The translations under genes and the position numbers were made by a program. The notes beneath the pieces were generated by a model. That model had not been told where the DNA came from. It did not search any database and saw only the letters and a program-made list of their open reading frames with translations. 64,000 nt of DNA from contig JAYKKT010000080.1 in assembly GCA_036023115.1 (NCBI GenBank), positions 8,631,501-8,695,500 on the forward strand, read 5' to 3'. Below, piece by piece: positions 10,554 through 22,323 of the stretch. The stretch's first letter is position 1. Each line of letters begins with the position of its first letter. The DNA comes from Brasenia schreberi. Taxonomy: Eukaryota; Streptophyta; Magnoliopsida; Nymphaeales; Cabombaceae.

Positions 10554-12954
10554 CATACATATATAATACATGATACACGTATACAACAACAACAACTAAG
10601 CTTTTTCCCATACTAGACGGGGTCGGCTACATGGATTCTTTGTTTCCACATATCCCTATCGTGTGCCATGTTAGCAGTTAACTCACAATAAGCTAGATCA
10701 TTCTTTATTTTTTCTTTCTAATACTTTTGTAGTTATCCTCTACCTCTTTTAATACTTTCCAAATTTAGTTTTTCATATCGTTTTACAAGTTCTTCTTTTG
10801 ATATTCTTTCTATATGTTCAAACCATCTTAAATGATATTCTTTCATTTTATCCTATATTAGTGTCACTCCTAATTTGTTTCTAATAACTTCATTATGTAT
10901 ATGGTCTTTTCTTATATGACCACTCATCTATCTCAACATCTTCATTTCTTTCACAAACATCTTTTATACATGTTGATGATTAACTGCCCAATACTTAGAA
11001 CCATAAAACATGGACGGTCTAATTGTTGCTCTATAATATTTACCTTTTAACTTTAATGGTATCTTCTTATTACAAAGAATACCTAATGCTCCTCTCCATT
11101 TTAACCAAACAGCATTAATTCTATGCGTAACATCTCCATCAATTCTTCCATCACTCTCAAAAATTGACCCTAGGTATTTAAAATTTTCTTTTGGGGGATA
11201 CAATGTATGTCAATTTTAATTTCGATGTCTTCTGAGATAACAAAATGATCAAACTTACATTCCATGTATTCTGTCTTTGTTCTACTAAGTCGGAGGTCTT
11301 TGCTTTCTAATGTTTCTCTCCATAGTTCTAATTTTCTATTAAATTTTTCCTTAGACTCCTCCACTAATACAATGTAATTTGCAAATAACATACACCATGG
11401 TACTTCATCTTGAATATGTTTTGTTAACTCATCAATCACCGTTATAAATAAGTATGGACTTAAAGTTGATCCTTGATGTAACCCAATATTAACTTCAAAG
11501 AAGTGTGTTATTCCTTCATGAGTCCTCACACATATTTTTGCACCATCATACATGTCTCTTATAAGGTGAATGTATGTCAATGGGATACCTTTTTTTTCCA
11601 AAGTTCTCCAAAGAACCTCCCTCGGTACTCTATTATAAGCTTTTTCTAGATCAATAAATATCATGTGAAGGTCTTTTTTTTTTGCTCTAAAATGTTCCAT
11701 AAGATGTCTCAAAAGGTGAATCGCTTCAATAGTAGATCTGCCTAGCATGAATCCAAATTGGTTCTTTGTAAGTGATTCCTATTTCTCCTAGTATTTTCCA
11801 AACTTCTATAGTAATATTATCTGGTCCTACCGATTTACTACCCTTCATATGTTTAAGAACCTCTTTGAATTCATTCTTTTGAATATGTTGATAGAAATTG
11901 TGGTTTATATACTTTTTTAATTTGGCTAAATCTCTTAAGCTAATACTAACATCTTTATTTTCATTAAAAAGCTTATAAAAATAGTTTTTCCATTTATTTC
12001 TTATATCATCACTTGCCACTAGAATTTTTTCATCCTCGTCCTTGATGCATCTAACATAATTAAGATCTTTAGTTTCTTATCTCTAGCCCTAGTTATTCTA
12101 AAAATATCTGTTTCACCCTCTTTTGAGTTGAGTTTTTTTATATAAATCCTCTCAAATTTTAGCTTTTGCTTCATACACGGCCTTTTTCTCTTCCTTCTTT
12201 ACTTTCTTATAAGCATGTAAAGTTTCACTAGCTTCTTAGCATAATGTAATTTGTAACATGCCCTCTTTGCCTTGATTTTATTTTGCACTATTTCACTCCA
12301 CCACAAAGCTTCTTTTTGTGTCGGTACACCTCCCTTAGATACACCTAACACATCTTTTGCCACTTTCCTAATATGCATAGCCATATTGTTCCACATATCA
12401 CAGGGTGTACCAACATAATGCCAAACATCTCCTTGAAGGACTTTCTGTTTAAATATATCTTCTTTCTCGCTTTTGAGGTTCCACTATTTAGTCTTAATAG
12501 CTCGATACACTCTTTTCTTCTTTGTCCATTTTTTTTTGTAGATCCATAACTAAAAGTCAATGTTGGGTTGTTAAGCTTTCTTTTGAAATTACCTTGCAAT
12601 CTTTACAACATGTTCTATCTTTTTTTCTACAAATAAAGTAATCAATTTGTGTTTGTGATAAGCCACTCTCATAAGTAATTAAATGTTCATCTTGTTTTTT
12701 GAAGATTGTATTGACTATAAAGAGATCAAATGCCATAGCAAAATTTTAAATCTCCCTATCTTCTTCACGTGTATCTTATATAAACACACACACATTCAGG
12801 GTGGGTATACCATAAACCCTACCCCACCCAGGTTGCATGTCTTCTTTGTCTTGCTCCGCCTTACAACATGCCATGTTTTTTCCTTGAGAACCCATCCCAT
12901 GTAGGTGTGGTAAGGGATAGGTACCCACCGGATGGGTAGAGATTGTCATCCCTA
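10235..12954. mobile_element. hAT-like non-autonomous element, copy 2, split by RTE B
   Basis: The left end TAGGGATCTCAATGG (10235) and the right end, reading TAGGGATGACAATC on the opposite strand (12954), form short inverted repeats. Both are followed by GGGTGGG-rich sequence. The core has a (TA)n tract at 10501-10551, as in copy 1. Flanking 8-mers ATCTAAAC and ATCTCTCC agree only partly, so a target-site duplication is weak support. RTE B (10580-12764) sits inside. No coding capacity of its own was seen. Confidence 0.5.
10580..12764 (-). mobile_element. RTE-clade LINE, copy B, 5'-truncated with internal deletion
   Basis: The CAA-repeat tail at 10583-10596 is followed by the family 3' end. 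RT and thumb regions read on the minus strand at 10964-11748, and the connector at 11726-12600. Homology to copy D stops at about 12764, inside the endonuclease region, so the 5' end is truncated. At about 11766 the frame jumps from EIGIT to the equivalent of ENQFGF, removing about 210 bp (roughly 70 residues, including early RT blocks). The RT catalytic box reads FANY rather than FADD. It retains the TTG-TGG-TGG codon run that is broken in copies A, D and F. Confidence 0.88.
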
Positions 12955-14079
12955 ATCTCTCCTAACCTCTAAAGTTACTATCCTAAAACAGAGTGAGTAA
13001 AAGAATTTACCAAGCATGCAAATATACCCTTTCCAAGAAGTGATTGTGTATATATACATATAGTGGGTTTATGAAAAAAGCATACAAATTCAAACAGCAT
13101 GCATCAAATTTAAAGTAGCACGCATCACAACTTGCAAAAAGAAGCAAAATGCTCATAATTTCCAAAAATTTAAGTGAATGAACAATTTACTTGGACACAA
13201 CACACTATTTAGTTTATGACCATATTTTCGTGTACTTATATTTTAAAATAATTTTACATCATATTAACCGAGTACTTCTCATTATCAATTCCCAACATAT
13301 CGCATTACCTTTTCCACAATATTTCTCACAATTAAGAATTTCCACGTTTACCACTTTCAAATAACTCATGAACAACTCAGAACTGAAACCGAACCAGGTC
13401 CTTCCCGGTTTGGGCCGCCAAGCCCGTTCCAAATCGGCCATGCTTATTTCAACCTATCACATATGGGTGAAAATAGGGCCTGCAGTTGCCAATCACGTTG
13501 CACCATGTGTCCCCACTCCTCGGCAGGTGTGAATTTCGGATGAAGAGTATACCTAACCACATCATGGATCAAAATAAACTTACTTTGAATTAAGTTCTAA
13601 TCCTCAATATCCATCAATTTAACAATCATAAATATAATCCATGTGCCGATTAAATGCATGATCACTATATAGTATATGTTTATCCCAAAAATTTTCTAGG
13701 CAAAATAAATCTATTTGCATACTTTATTATATTTCCCAACTCAAGAAATTAGTTCTGTTAAGTACTTCGTCAAAAACTTTTATTATCCCATGTGCCAGCA
13801 TCAAATATGAATAATGCACTTTTTTATTTTTAATGTTAGTTTGCTGAAAATTTAAAAAAACTGCAAATATCCTTCGAGATTGTATTCCATCAAAAAATTA
13901 TCTTATAAAATATATGCAAAGGTTTATGGCTGATAAAGTTTCCACCTTATAAGTGGGTCATATACAATGGATGACCTACTCTGAGTCCGACGCAGCATTA
14001 GGCAGCCTGATCACCCCAAATTTTAAAAATACTATTGGCCCTCTATAAATTTCGATTGTGTACTTGCTATAATTTTCGA
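12955..14079. other. no gene recognised
   Basis: AT-rich sequence with no recognisable coding or RNA gene. The only open frame of note, 13259-13441 on the minus strand, resembles nothing known. Confidence 0.5.
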
Positions 14080-14363
14080 TAAGGATGTTAATTGGGCGGG
14101 TCAGGAGCAGGTATACCTATACCCAGCCCAGAACCAAACCAAACCAAACCTCAATGGGGTGGGTATGGGTTTTCTTTTCTCCAATAGGTATGGGACAGGG
14201 ATGGAGCATATGTATCTGTATATACATGTCTATTATATGTGTATACTACATACATATATGTGTGTGTCAATATATATATAAAGGTCAGGTATCAGACCGG
14301 GGTACCTTAACCCAAACTTGATTGGGCTGAGATTGCGTGGATCGGATCAATATTGCCATCCTC
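14080..14363. mobile_element. hAT-like non-autonomous element, copy 3
   Basis: The left end TAAGGATGTTAATTGGGCGGG and the right end ...ATTGCCATCCTCA form an imperfect inverted repeat of the type seen in copy 2. Between them are GGGTGGGTATGGG sequence and a TA-rich core. At about 280 bp it may show the native length of the family. A target-site duplication was not recognised. Confidence 0.5.
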
Positions 14364-16412
14364 AACACTCTTTACATAAATTTCAATAAGACAAGAATCT
14401 CTGGAATAATTTAGGGGTGGCAGTTTCATGTTTTAGGGCGTCCACTTTGTGTTTGTGTCCAAAACAGGTCAATCCCGACACAACAATAGGGGTAGAATTC
14501 GACATGACATGTAAAGTATGTGTTAGTTTCAGGGTTCAAAACACCTTGTGTGAGGTCCATAGGGGTGTTAAATTGGGTCTGCTACCTTCAGCTTTGGGTC
14601 AAAATATGCCCACAAGGATTTGATCGATTTTCAAAGTTCGGGTCATATTTCTGAACACGAAGTCCACCCAGGTTGACTTCCAGTCAGGTTTGATTCAACT
14701 TCGGGTCGAATCAATATATATAAAATGCATCTAATATAATATATATAAGAAAATTGGAGAATACAAACCATTAACTCCACCAAAACCATTAGCAACTGTC
14801 AAATAAATGGGTCAGGATTGAAAATCCAAAGTAAAAAAGTACATATACATTTCAAAAGGTACTTAGATTGGTTCAAAATGTATTTTTCATTTTTTAATCT
14901 CAACAATTTATAACCCCTCAATCAAATAGTTTTGATAAAGTTTGTATACAAGTTGTTTGCTATATAACTACATATTCATATCTAATACTTGTATATATCT
15001 TATATATATTTACTTGAATAATATATATATAATATTATTCCTACATAAGTGTCTATTCATTATATGTACTATAACATACTTATGTGTGTGTGCACATGTG
15101 CATTTGCATGTTTATAGAATTTTTGTAGGCAATACATGTGTAAAATATACATACCATGTACACTCACTATATATATATATATGAAGGGAGTAGCAGTTGT
15201 ATAATATTTAAATTGTATGATCTTACTAAAATATCTTTGTGATTTGATCTTTTAGATAAAAAATGAAGAATTGAATTCTTTTGGATTTAATGCACATGAT
15301 ATACTAAATATAAAGTACAATGGTAGAATAATACTTTTAACTCAAATCTCCCTATTCACGTCAAAGATCGAGTAATAAAAATGTTTATGTAGTAAGATTA
15401 TGTACTCAAAGATATTATATAATATAGAGAGAGAGAGGTGAGAGAGGGAGAGTGAGAAAAAACTGGTCTTACCTGCCTCTGGCATGCTCCCTTATGGTCA
15501 CCAATTGAAAAGGTAATAAGAGTATAATTTCAAAAAATTAAGTGTCTTGAAAAAAATGAAAGACAAAGTAAAGAGTCATTTTCATCATGAGTGTAATAAA
15601 ACATGGATGGTTGAGTTGAAAAAGACAACAAAACTAAAACTGATTGAAAGGTCGATCGTCAAAGGAAAGAGATTCGGTTTGAGAGACCTTTTCTGAAATT
15701 GGATGGCAGAGGAGAGAGAAATGCTGGAATCGAATGCAAGAAGAGAGAGAAAGCGATGAAGAGTAATTTTAGTATTTTTTTGAAAGAAGAGGTATGTGAA
15801 TAGTAGAAGTAATGTGCACATAGTTATTTATCCCTTAATTGTAACAACAATTATGATGTGTTTAACGTTTTTATATCAGCCTATTACCTAGAAGAAGAGA
15901 GAATCGGGTGGTCGATCTTCATCATCAAGGTTGGTGATGGAAAGCAAGCTTGAATGCTTCACCAAACTCTTCGTTCCCCTTTACCCAAAAAAGAAAATCC
16001 AGAGATTGCGGCATATCTATTTGCGTTGGACACGAACACGGTGCCTACATGGACGTTTTGTATTCGGTTCAACCTGCTTTGAACACGAATACAACGTCGA
16101 TTGCCATTTGCCACCCCACCCAGCCGAAGCACAACCACATTGAGATTGTATTTAAAACAACCTGACTGCCTTAGACATATGTCAAAATAAAATAGGACGG
16201 AGCAAGTATGAGAGAGAGAGAGACCAGCTAGCGGACGTCAAGAAGTTTGAGAAATGATGGCCAGAGCAGCAGTTAGCATGGCGATGGACTTTGAGAAATT
16301 TAGAGGTACTTTCTTAGCTTACTATGATTGCATCCCTTGTAGCTCATGATTAGTGTGGTCATATGAAAAGCGATCAATCACATCCTTCTTTCATCCTCAT
16401 GCCGATGAGTAC
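14364..16412. other. no gene recognised; AT-rich and GA tracts
   Basis: The region includes TA-rich sequence around 14990-15185 and a GA tract near 15428. At 16254 there is ATGATGGCC..., 17 codons long (AAVSMAMDFEKF within), followed by AG then GTACTTTC. This could be the first coding exon of some gene, but nothing downstream continues it before copia K begins, so it is not annotated as one. Confidence 0.45.
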
Positions 16413-17245
16413 TGTTGGGATTTAAACATTTAATTCTTATTGATATTCTTAAATATTTAAATGATATACATGTGAAAGTCTTCAAATATAAAAAGTAACA
16501 TACGAGACTTATGCATTGGATGACGAAGAGGAGACAAAATTTAGTGTGATATTGAAGAATGTAACAAACCTACATGTCCTTTTATATAGTTGGTAACTCA
16601 TAATTAGTTCAAAGAGTATTGGGAGGACATGGTAGACTACACATGTGTGTACGTGCATGTCAGACTTGTTGCTTGGGTTTATATTTTTGCATGAAAGACA
16701 TTTGATCTAATGATCAACGGTCTTTCACGGTCACGGATAGGGATAAGGTAAGACGGGACGGTTGTCATAAAACGGTACACTGTTTGGATCAAATCCATAA
16801 TCCGTGATCCACACGTACACCCTATAAATAGGTGATTAAGGGTCCTCCCTAAACACACAGTTTCCCTCTCTCTCTTATCGTCTCTTTGCTTGTGGTGCTA
16901 CTCTAGTCACTGTGTTCATGATTAGTCTCTCTCTGCCCCAACCATAGGTGATTAAGGCATGTTCGACATCGACTCAAAGTCAAGTATGTGCTCTTCAAGT
17001 TGTGTGTGTTTTATCCTATGATGAAGATGTGGGTATCCGTACATACTCATAGCGGGGCATTGATTTCTCTAAAGCAAGTCTGCAAGGTCGACTCACACAA
17101 ATAAGTTTCTAATTTTTGCTTTTGTTTTCCATACAACTTAATTATGACTTATTTTGGATTTATGGTTGTTGTTTATGATTGGGGCATATTTACATTTGTT
17201 GCATATTGGTTTATTATACATGTATGTCTATTGTTCGTTCCAACA
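16413..17245 (+). repeat. 5' LTR of copia K
   Basis: It begins TGTTGG and ends CCAACA, a perfect 6-bp inverted terminus, and is 833 bp long. A TATA box (TATAAATA, 16823-16830) aligns with the same word at 22083-22090 in the 3' LTR. The two LTRs share many blocks, such as GAGGAGACAAA, TTTTATATAGTTGGTA and CCTATAAATAGGTGATTAA, but differ throughout, so the insertion is old. Confidence 0.88.
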
Positions 17246-17272
17246 GTCTTAGAGAAATCATTATTTACTGCA

Positions 17273-17890
17273 ATGAATATGTCTACGACTGCTACCCTCC
17301 GATATAAGGTCAACTTCACCTTGATGCCGAAAAAGTTTATCGGTCTTCATTTTAAATGCTGGCATCAACGTATGAAAATTTAGTTAACCATATTAAGTTT
17401 GCATCATTATATCGAGTTGGATTATCCTCTAACCGACAATACTTACCCTAGAAGCTCGGATAAAATGGTCGAGTGGAAGGAGAATGACACCTTGTGTCAT
17501 TATTGTATTTTATCGACACTGGCAAATGTTTTATTTGATGTATATAATTAATCTTTTTTCATGACAACGAAAGATTTGTAAGCTGTCTTGGATCGAAAAT
17601 ACAGTACTAAAGATATCTATCTTGAAAAGTATTTCGTAACCAATTTTTTTAAGTATTAAATGGTAGAAGGAAAATCTATGACTGAACAATCTCATGAGTT
17701 TCAATTTTTATGTCATGGTCTTAAGGAAGGCGAAATTGAGCTTCCTGATAAGTTTATTGTTATGTTTATTATTGAGAAATTTCTTAAGTTTTGAGAAGGT
17801 TTCGTCCTAGATCTCAAGCATAAGAGGGGTAAAATGACCTTTGATGATCTAGTGGTAAACATAACAATAGAGAAAAAGCATAGAATTTAG
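17273..17890 (+). pseudogene. copia K gag
   Basis: The frame opens at the ATG at 17273 (MNMSTTATLRYKV), followed by MPKKFIGLHFKCW, resembling the P.KF.G.NF..W start of copia gag. Later blocks include KYSTKDIYLEKYFVTNFFKY, MVEGKSMTEQSHEFQ and HKRGKMTFDDLV. Several in-frame stops are present (for example after 17380 and in FFKY.MVEG). A degraded CCHC-type knuckle may lie near 18030-18070. Confidence 0.8.
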
Positions 17891-18099
17891 AAACCTGTTA
17901 TACTTGTAGACAACAACTCTAGGGTTAACCTAACGATTGGAAGGAAACAACCTAGTGATCTTAATGAAAAATAGAAAAAGCATAAACGAAAGGTCAAGAT
18001 TTAAAAGAAACTCTAAAACAAATTGTGCTAGTTTTGTTGTTAGGTTGGATATTGGGCGAGGGATTGTCCATAAAAAAAAGCAAAAAAACCTTTGGCTAC

Positions 18100-21000
18100 T
18101 GAAAGAGCTATGATCAACATGGTGGTAATCACTTCACCTGCTAGTGACGAATATTTATCCCTTAAAGTCCATCTTCTTTATATTTATAAGCCACAATACT
18201 AGATTGTAAACACTCGGGATAATGTGCATGTCTGTGCTGATCAGTCTTTTTTTGTATCTTACTAGGCCGTTTGTGGGTAAACAATGACTTTAGAAGATCA
18301 TTCGATTGCTGAAGTGAAGGACAAAGGGTACGTGGACTTAAAGTTTCATTCGGGAAAGGCTCTAACTCTTGAGGGAGTTAGTCATATTCCAATGTTTCAC
18401 CAGAATATCGTGAGTGATCTTGCTTTAGTTAGGGAGGGATTAAGGTTAAATTGTAAATATAATAAAGTTATCAATACACGACTTAGTAAATGTTGTTTCT
18501 TTGAGAAGTGTTATTTGTGTGATGTAGAGGATCTATTTAAAATTCATATGTAACTAATTGTTTACTCTTATATGAATTTTAATGACAATGAAGTCTCTAC
18601 TTCTGTTTTATCTTCTTCTTCTGTGTGCAATGTTAAATCATCTGATGTATGACATGTTAGGTTGAGTCATGTAAACTTTGATTACATGAAAAGAATGATA
18701 AATTTAAATCTTATCTCTAAAACTATTATAAATAGAAAATATAAATGTGGTATATGTGTACAAGCTAAGTAACCTAAGAAACCTTTCGATATAGTTGAAA
18801 AGAAATCCAAGATTTTGGATTTAGTGCATATTGATATTTGTGAATTCAATGAAATGATTACAAGGGATAACAAAAGATATTTTATAACGTTTATTGATGA
18901 TTGTATTATATACTATTATATTACTAACCTAAAAGTAAATATGAAGCTTTAGAAAAGTTTCAAATATTTAAAAATAAAGCACAAACTCAAACATTCAGGG
19001 TACTTAAACGATTAAGGTCTGATAGGAGAGGATAATATATATCTCAAACCTTTTCCAAGTATATTATCAAAACAATAATATTGTTTATGAGGTTACTGCT
19101 CCGTACTCTCCTCAATCTAATGAGACAGATGAATAGAAGAATAGAACCCTGTGCAATATGGTTAATGGTTTACTTTAAAGTTCTAGGTTACATACCTACA
19201 TGTGAGAAAAACTTTGAATACAACTTATCATATTATGAATAGAGTTTCCTATTAGTATAAGAAAAGTAGTTCTTTTGAACTTTGAAAGTGTCGAAAGATT
19301 AGTATTAAATATCTCAAAGTGTGGAGGTGTCTTGCGGAAGTATTTTTCCTTAAACACAAGAGAAAGAAATTATGACCTAAAATAGCGGATGTTATATTTT
19401 CAGGTTTTGTGGAGACAAACTATGCGTAGAGATTCTTGAATATCAGATCTGATGTTTCCAGCATAGACATCAATACAATTATCGAGCTCCGTTATGCTAC
19501 ATTCTTTGAGAATATGTTTTCTATAAAGTCTGGAGTTTCTCAAAGTATATCTTTTAGATATTTTGATCTTACTATTAGTTTTATTTTCGATCATTTGCAA
19601 ATGATGACAAATGTAGAGGGTGACCCAGATTGTGTTATTTCTATATAAGATGACTCTAAGAAAATAACTGAACAAGAAGAAGTAAACAACATATGATATC
19701 AAATGAGTTGGAAAGTGACTTTGTTACTTTCAATGTCGATGATGGTCCTACTATAGGTTGCAAGTGAATCTTTAAAAAGAAACTTAATAGAGACAGAACA
19801 ATCAATAAGTACAAGGTTAGGTTAGTTGCAAGGGATACACACAAAAGAAATGAATAAATTATTTTTATCCTTATTAATCAGTTTCTCGGATGACCACTAT
19901 CCGAGTACTTATAACACTGACCTCCATATATGACCTCACATTCCATCAGATGGATGTGAAGACTGTTTTCCTTCATGGTGACCTCCATGAAGAAATATGT
20001 ATGGATCAAACGGAGGTATTTGTGGCTTGTGGGAATGAGTCAAAGGTATATAAGCTTCTTAAATCATTATATGGTTTGAAACAAGTCCCTAAATAATGAC
20101 ATGCAAAGTTTGATTATGTAATATCATCTTTTTAATAAGTGTATCTACTACAAGTCGGTGAATAAGGCTTTCATCATTCTTTGCTTATACGTAGCTGATA
20201 TATTGTTGTTTGGTTTCGATATGAGAATAGTAAATGAGACTAAGTTATTCTTATGTAGTAAGTTTGAGATGGACATGAGTATGATTGATGTGATTTTAGG
20301 GCTTAAAATAATAAGGTTCTACTGATGGTATCTTAATCTCTTAGTCTCACTATGTTGAGAAGGTTTTAGAGAGATTTGCATATACAAACTATAAACCTCT
20401 TAAGACATCATATAACTCATTTAAGGCTTTGTATACAAATGAAAATAATATTCTTGTGTCTCAATTATGATATTCTCAAATTATTTGTAGTTTGATGTAT
20501 CTAACTGTATACGACCATATATTGCATTTGTTGTGTGTAAATTGAGTAAATACACTAATTGTCTAGATGAAACTCATTGGAAAGCTCTAGAAAGAGTGAT
20601 TCACTATATAAAGAGAACGATTTCCCTTGGACTATATTACCGTAAACATCCTTCGGTTCTTTAAGGATTTAGTGATGTTAGTTGAATACCAAGAAACTCT
20701 AGGAGTAATGGGGTTACTGAATATGTGTTTCTTGTGAGTGGTGTCGCTATTACATGAAAATCTAAGAAATAAACTATTTTGGCTCGTTTTACCTTTGAGG
20801 CAAAACTATGTGCTTTGGATGTGACTGGATTGAAAGTTAAATGACTCAAGTGACTTATATCTAGTTTATTTATGATAAAAAAGTCTTTTCTTACAATTTT
20901 AGTGCATTATGACTACATTGCTACAATTGCTAAGATCAATACTTATAAGTACAACCAAAAGCAATGAAGAAACATCTAAGTTGGACTAAAGTTTGTAAGA

Positions 21001-21115
21001 ACTCTTGTGTATGATAGGTCATAACTATAGATTTTGTTAGATATAAAAGTAAAACAGTTGATCTTTTGACTAAAGATTTATTAGTAGCCTTAGTTGAGAA
21101 ATCCATGTTGGGAAT
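18100..21115 (+). pseudogene. copia K protease, integrase, RT and RNase H remnants
   Basis: Protease: WIVNTRDNVHVCADQSFF near 18200, where the catalytic D-T-G has become N-T-R. Pre-integrase sequence at 18284-18553 (LEGVSHIPMFHQNIVSDLAL) leads into an integrase start at about 18655-18780 with His and Cys ligands (RLSHVNFDYM, KCGICVQAK) and FITFIDD near 18880. RT: 19690-20350, best preserved at 19890-20096 (HQMDVKTVFLHGDLHEEICM, KLLKSLYGLKQ). RNase H: about 20490-21115, ending in a GMKLKP-like block. Stops and frameshifts occur throughout. Confidence 0.8.
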
Positions 21116-21690
21116 GAAATTGAAACCTACGATTTATTCACAAACAATAGCAACCCAACCTACTTCAATGAAAATCCCACGAAGTATCTTTAATGTGGTA
21201 GGAACAAGTTGTTGAGTAAATAAGATGACACTTTGTATTACGTGATACTTTTAATATATATGTGTCTGTCCCTTTTAAACCTAAAGTGTTGTGACTGGAA
21301 ATTTAGGAAGAGATTATTCTCTGAATGGGATCAAGTCCTAGGATAGGATATTAGCAGTACATCATTGCAGATGCCCAACTAAGTGATTGACATTGTGTCA
21401 CCGTAATAGGAGAATTAGGTTGTTCCCTAAAGTCAATCATGATATAGGATAAGGATGCATGATCATTAATGCATCACCCTTATAAATCTTGTCATATCCT
21501 TTTATTATGTTGTTACCAATAGATACCTTTACACTCAAGGTTTAGGTTTAAACCTATGTTTACCTAGTTCCTCTAAGAGTAATATTGGATAACTTATGTA
21601 ACAATTCAAAACTGAATGTACCATTAGTGAAAGCATAATATGATGGTTGAGTTAAGATGACACTTTATACTTAAAGATTTTGTCAGAGTT

Positions 21691-22323
21691 CGTTGAATTT
21701 AATGTATATTAATGATATTTAATTCATGTTAGTATCCCTAAATATTTAATTCATGTGATAACCAAGAGGAGACAAAGTTTAGTCTCATATTGAAGAATGT
21801 GAGAAACCCACATACCCTTTTATATAGTTGGTAGATCATTAAACTTGGTTGAAAGAGCTTGGGGAGAACATGCTAGACCACACACGCGTGTGACAAACTT
21901 AAGCTTGTGGCTTGATTTTGGGTTTAGGTGTATATTTTTGTACGAAAAACTCTTGATCTAACGATCAAGAGTCTTGCACGATCACAGATAAGGATAAGGT
22001 GGGACGATTTCGAATGAGACGGGGCAGTTGTGGATAAAGCAGTATATTATTTAGATCGGATCTATAATCCACACACGTACCCTATAAATAGGTGATTAAC
22101 AACTTTATTTCTCCCTCTTCCCATGGTGTTGCTCCAGTGTCTGTATCTGTGATTAGTCTTTTTTTGCTTCAATCGTAGGCGATTGAGGCGGTTTCGGGGT
22201 CGACTCAAAGTAAAGTATGTGTTCTTCGAGTTGTGTGTGTGTTAATCTTGAGAAGAAAATATAGGTACCCATACGTACTCATAGTAGAGTGTTGATTTCT
22301 CTAAGACAAATCTACAAGGATGA
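21691..22323 (+). repeat. 3' LTR of copia K, left part
   Basis: It aligns with 16413 onward (CGTTGAATTTAATG against TGTTGGGATTTAAAC), so the terminal TG has become CG. It includes the TATA box at 22083-22090. The LTR is interrupted by RTE D; its last ~100 bp resume after D at about 25489 and end near 25598 (GTTCGTTCCGACC against GTTCGTTCCAACA). Confidence 0.82.

Noticed and set aside
16254..16306. Possible first coding exon (ATGATGGCC... then AG before GTACTT)
   Set aside because: Only 17 codons, no continuation found before copia K, and no family recognised.
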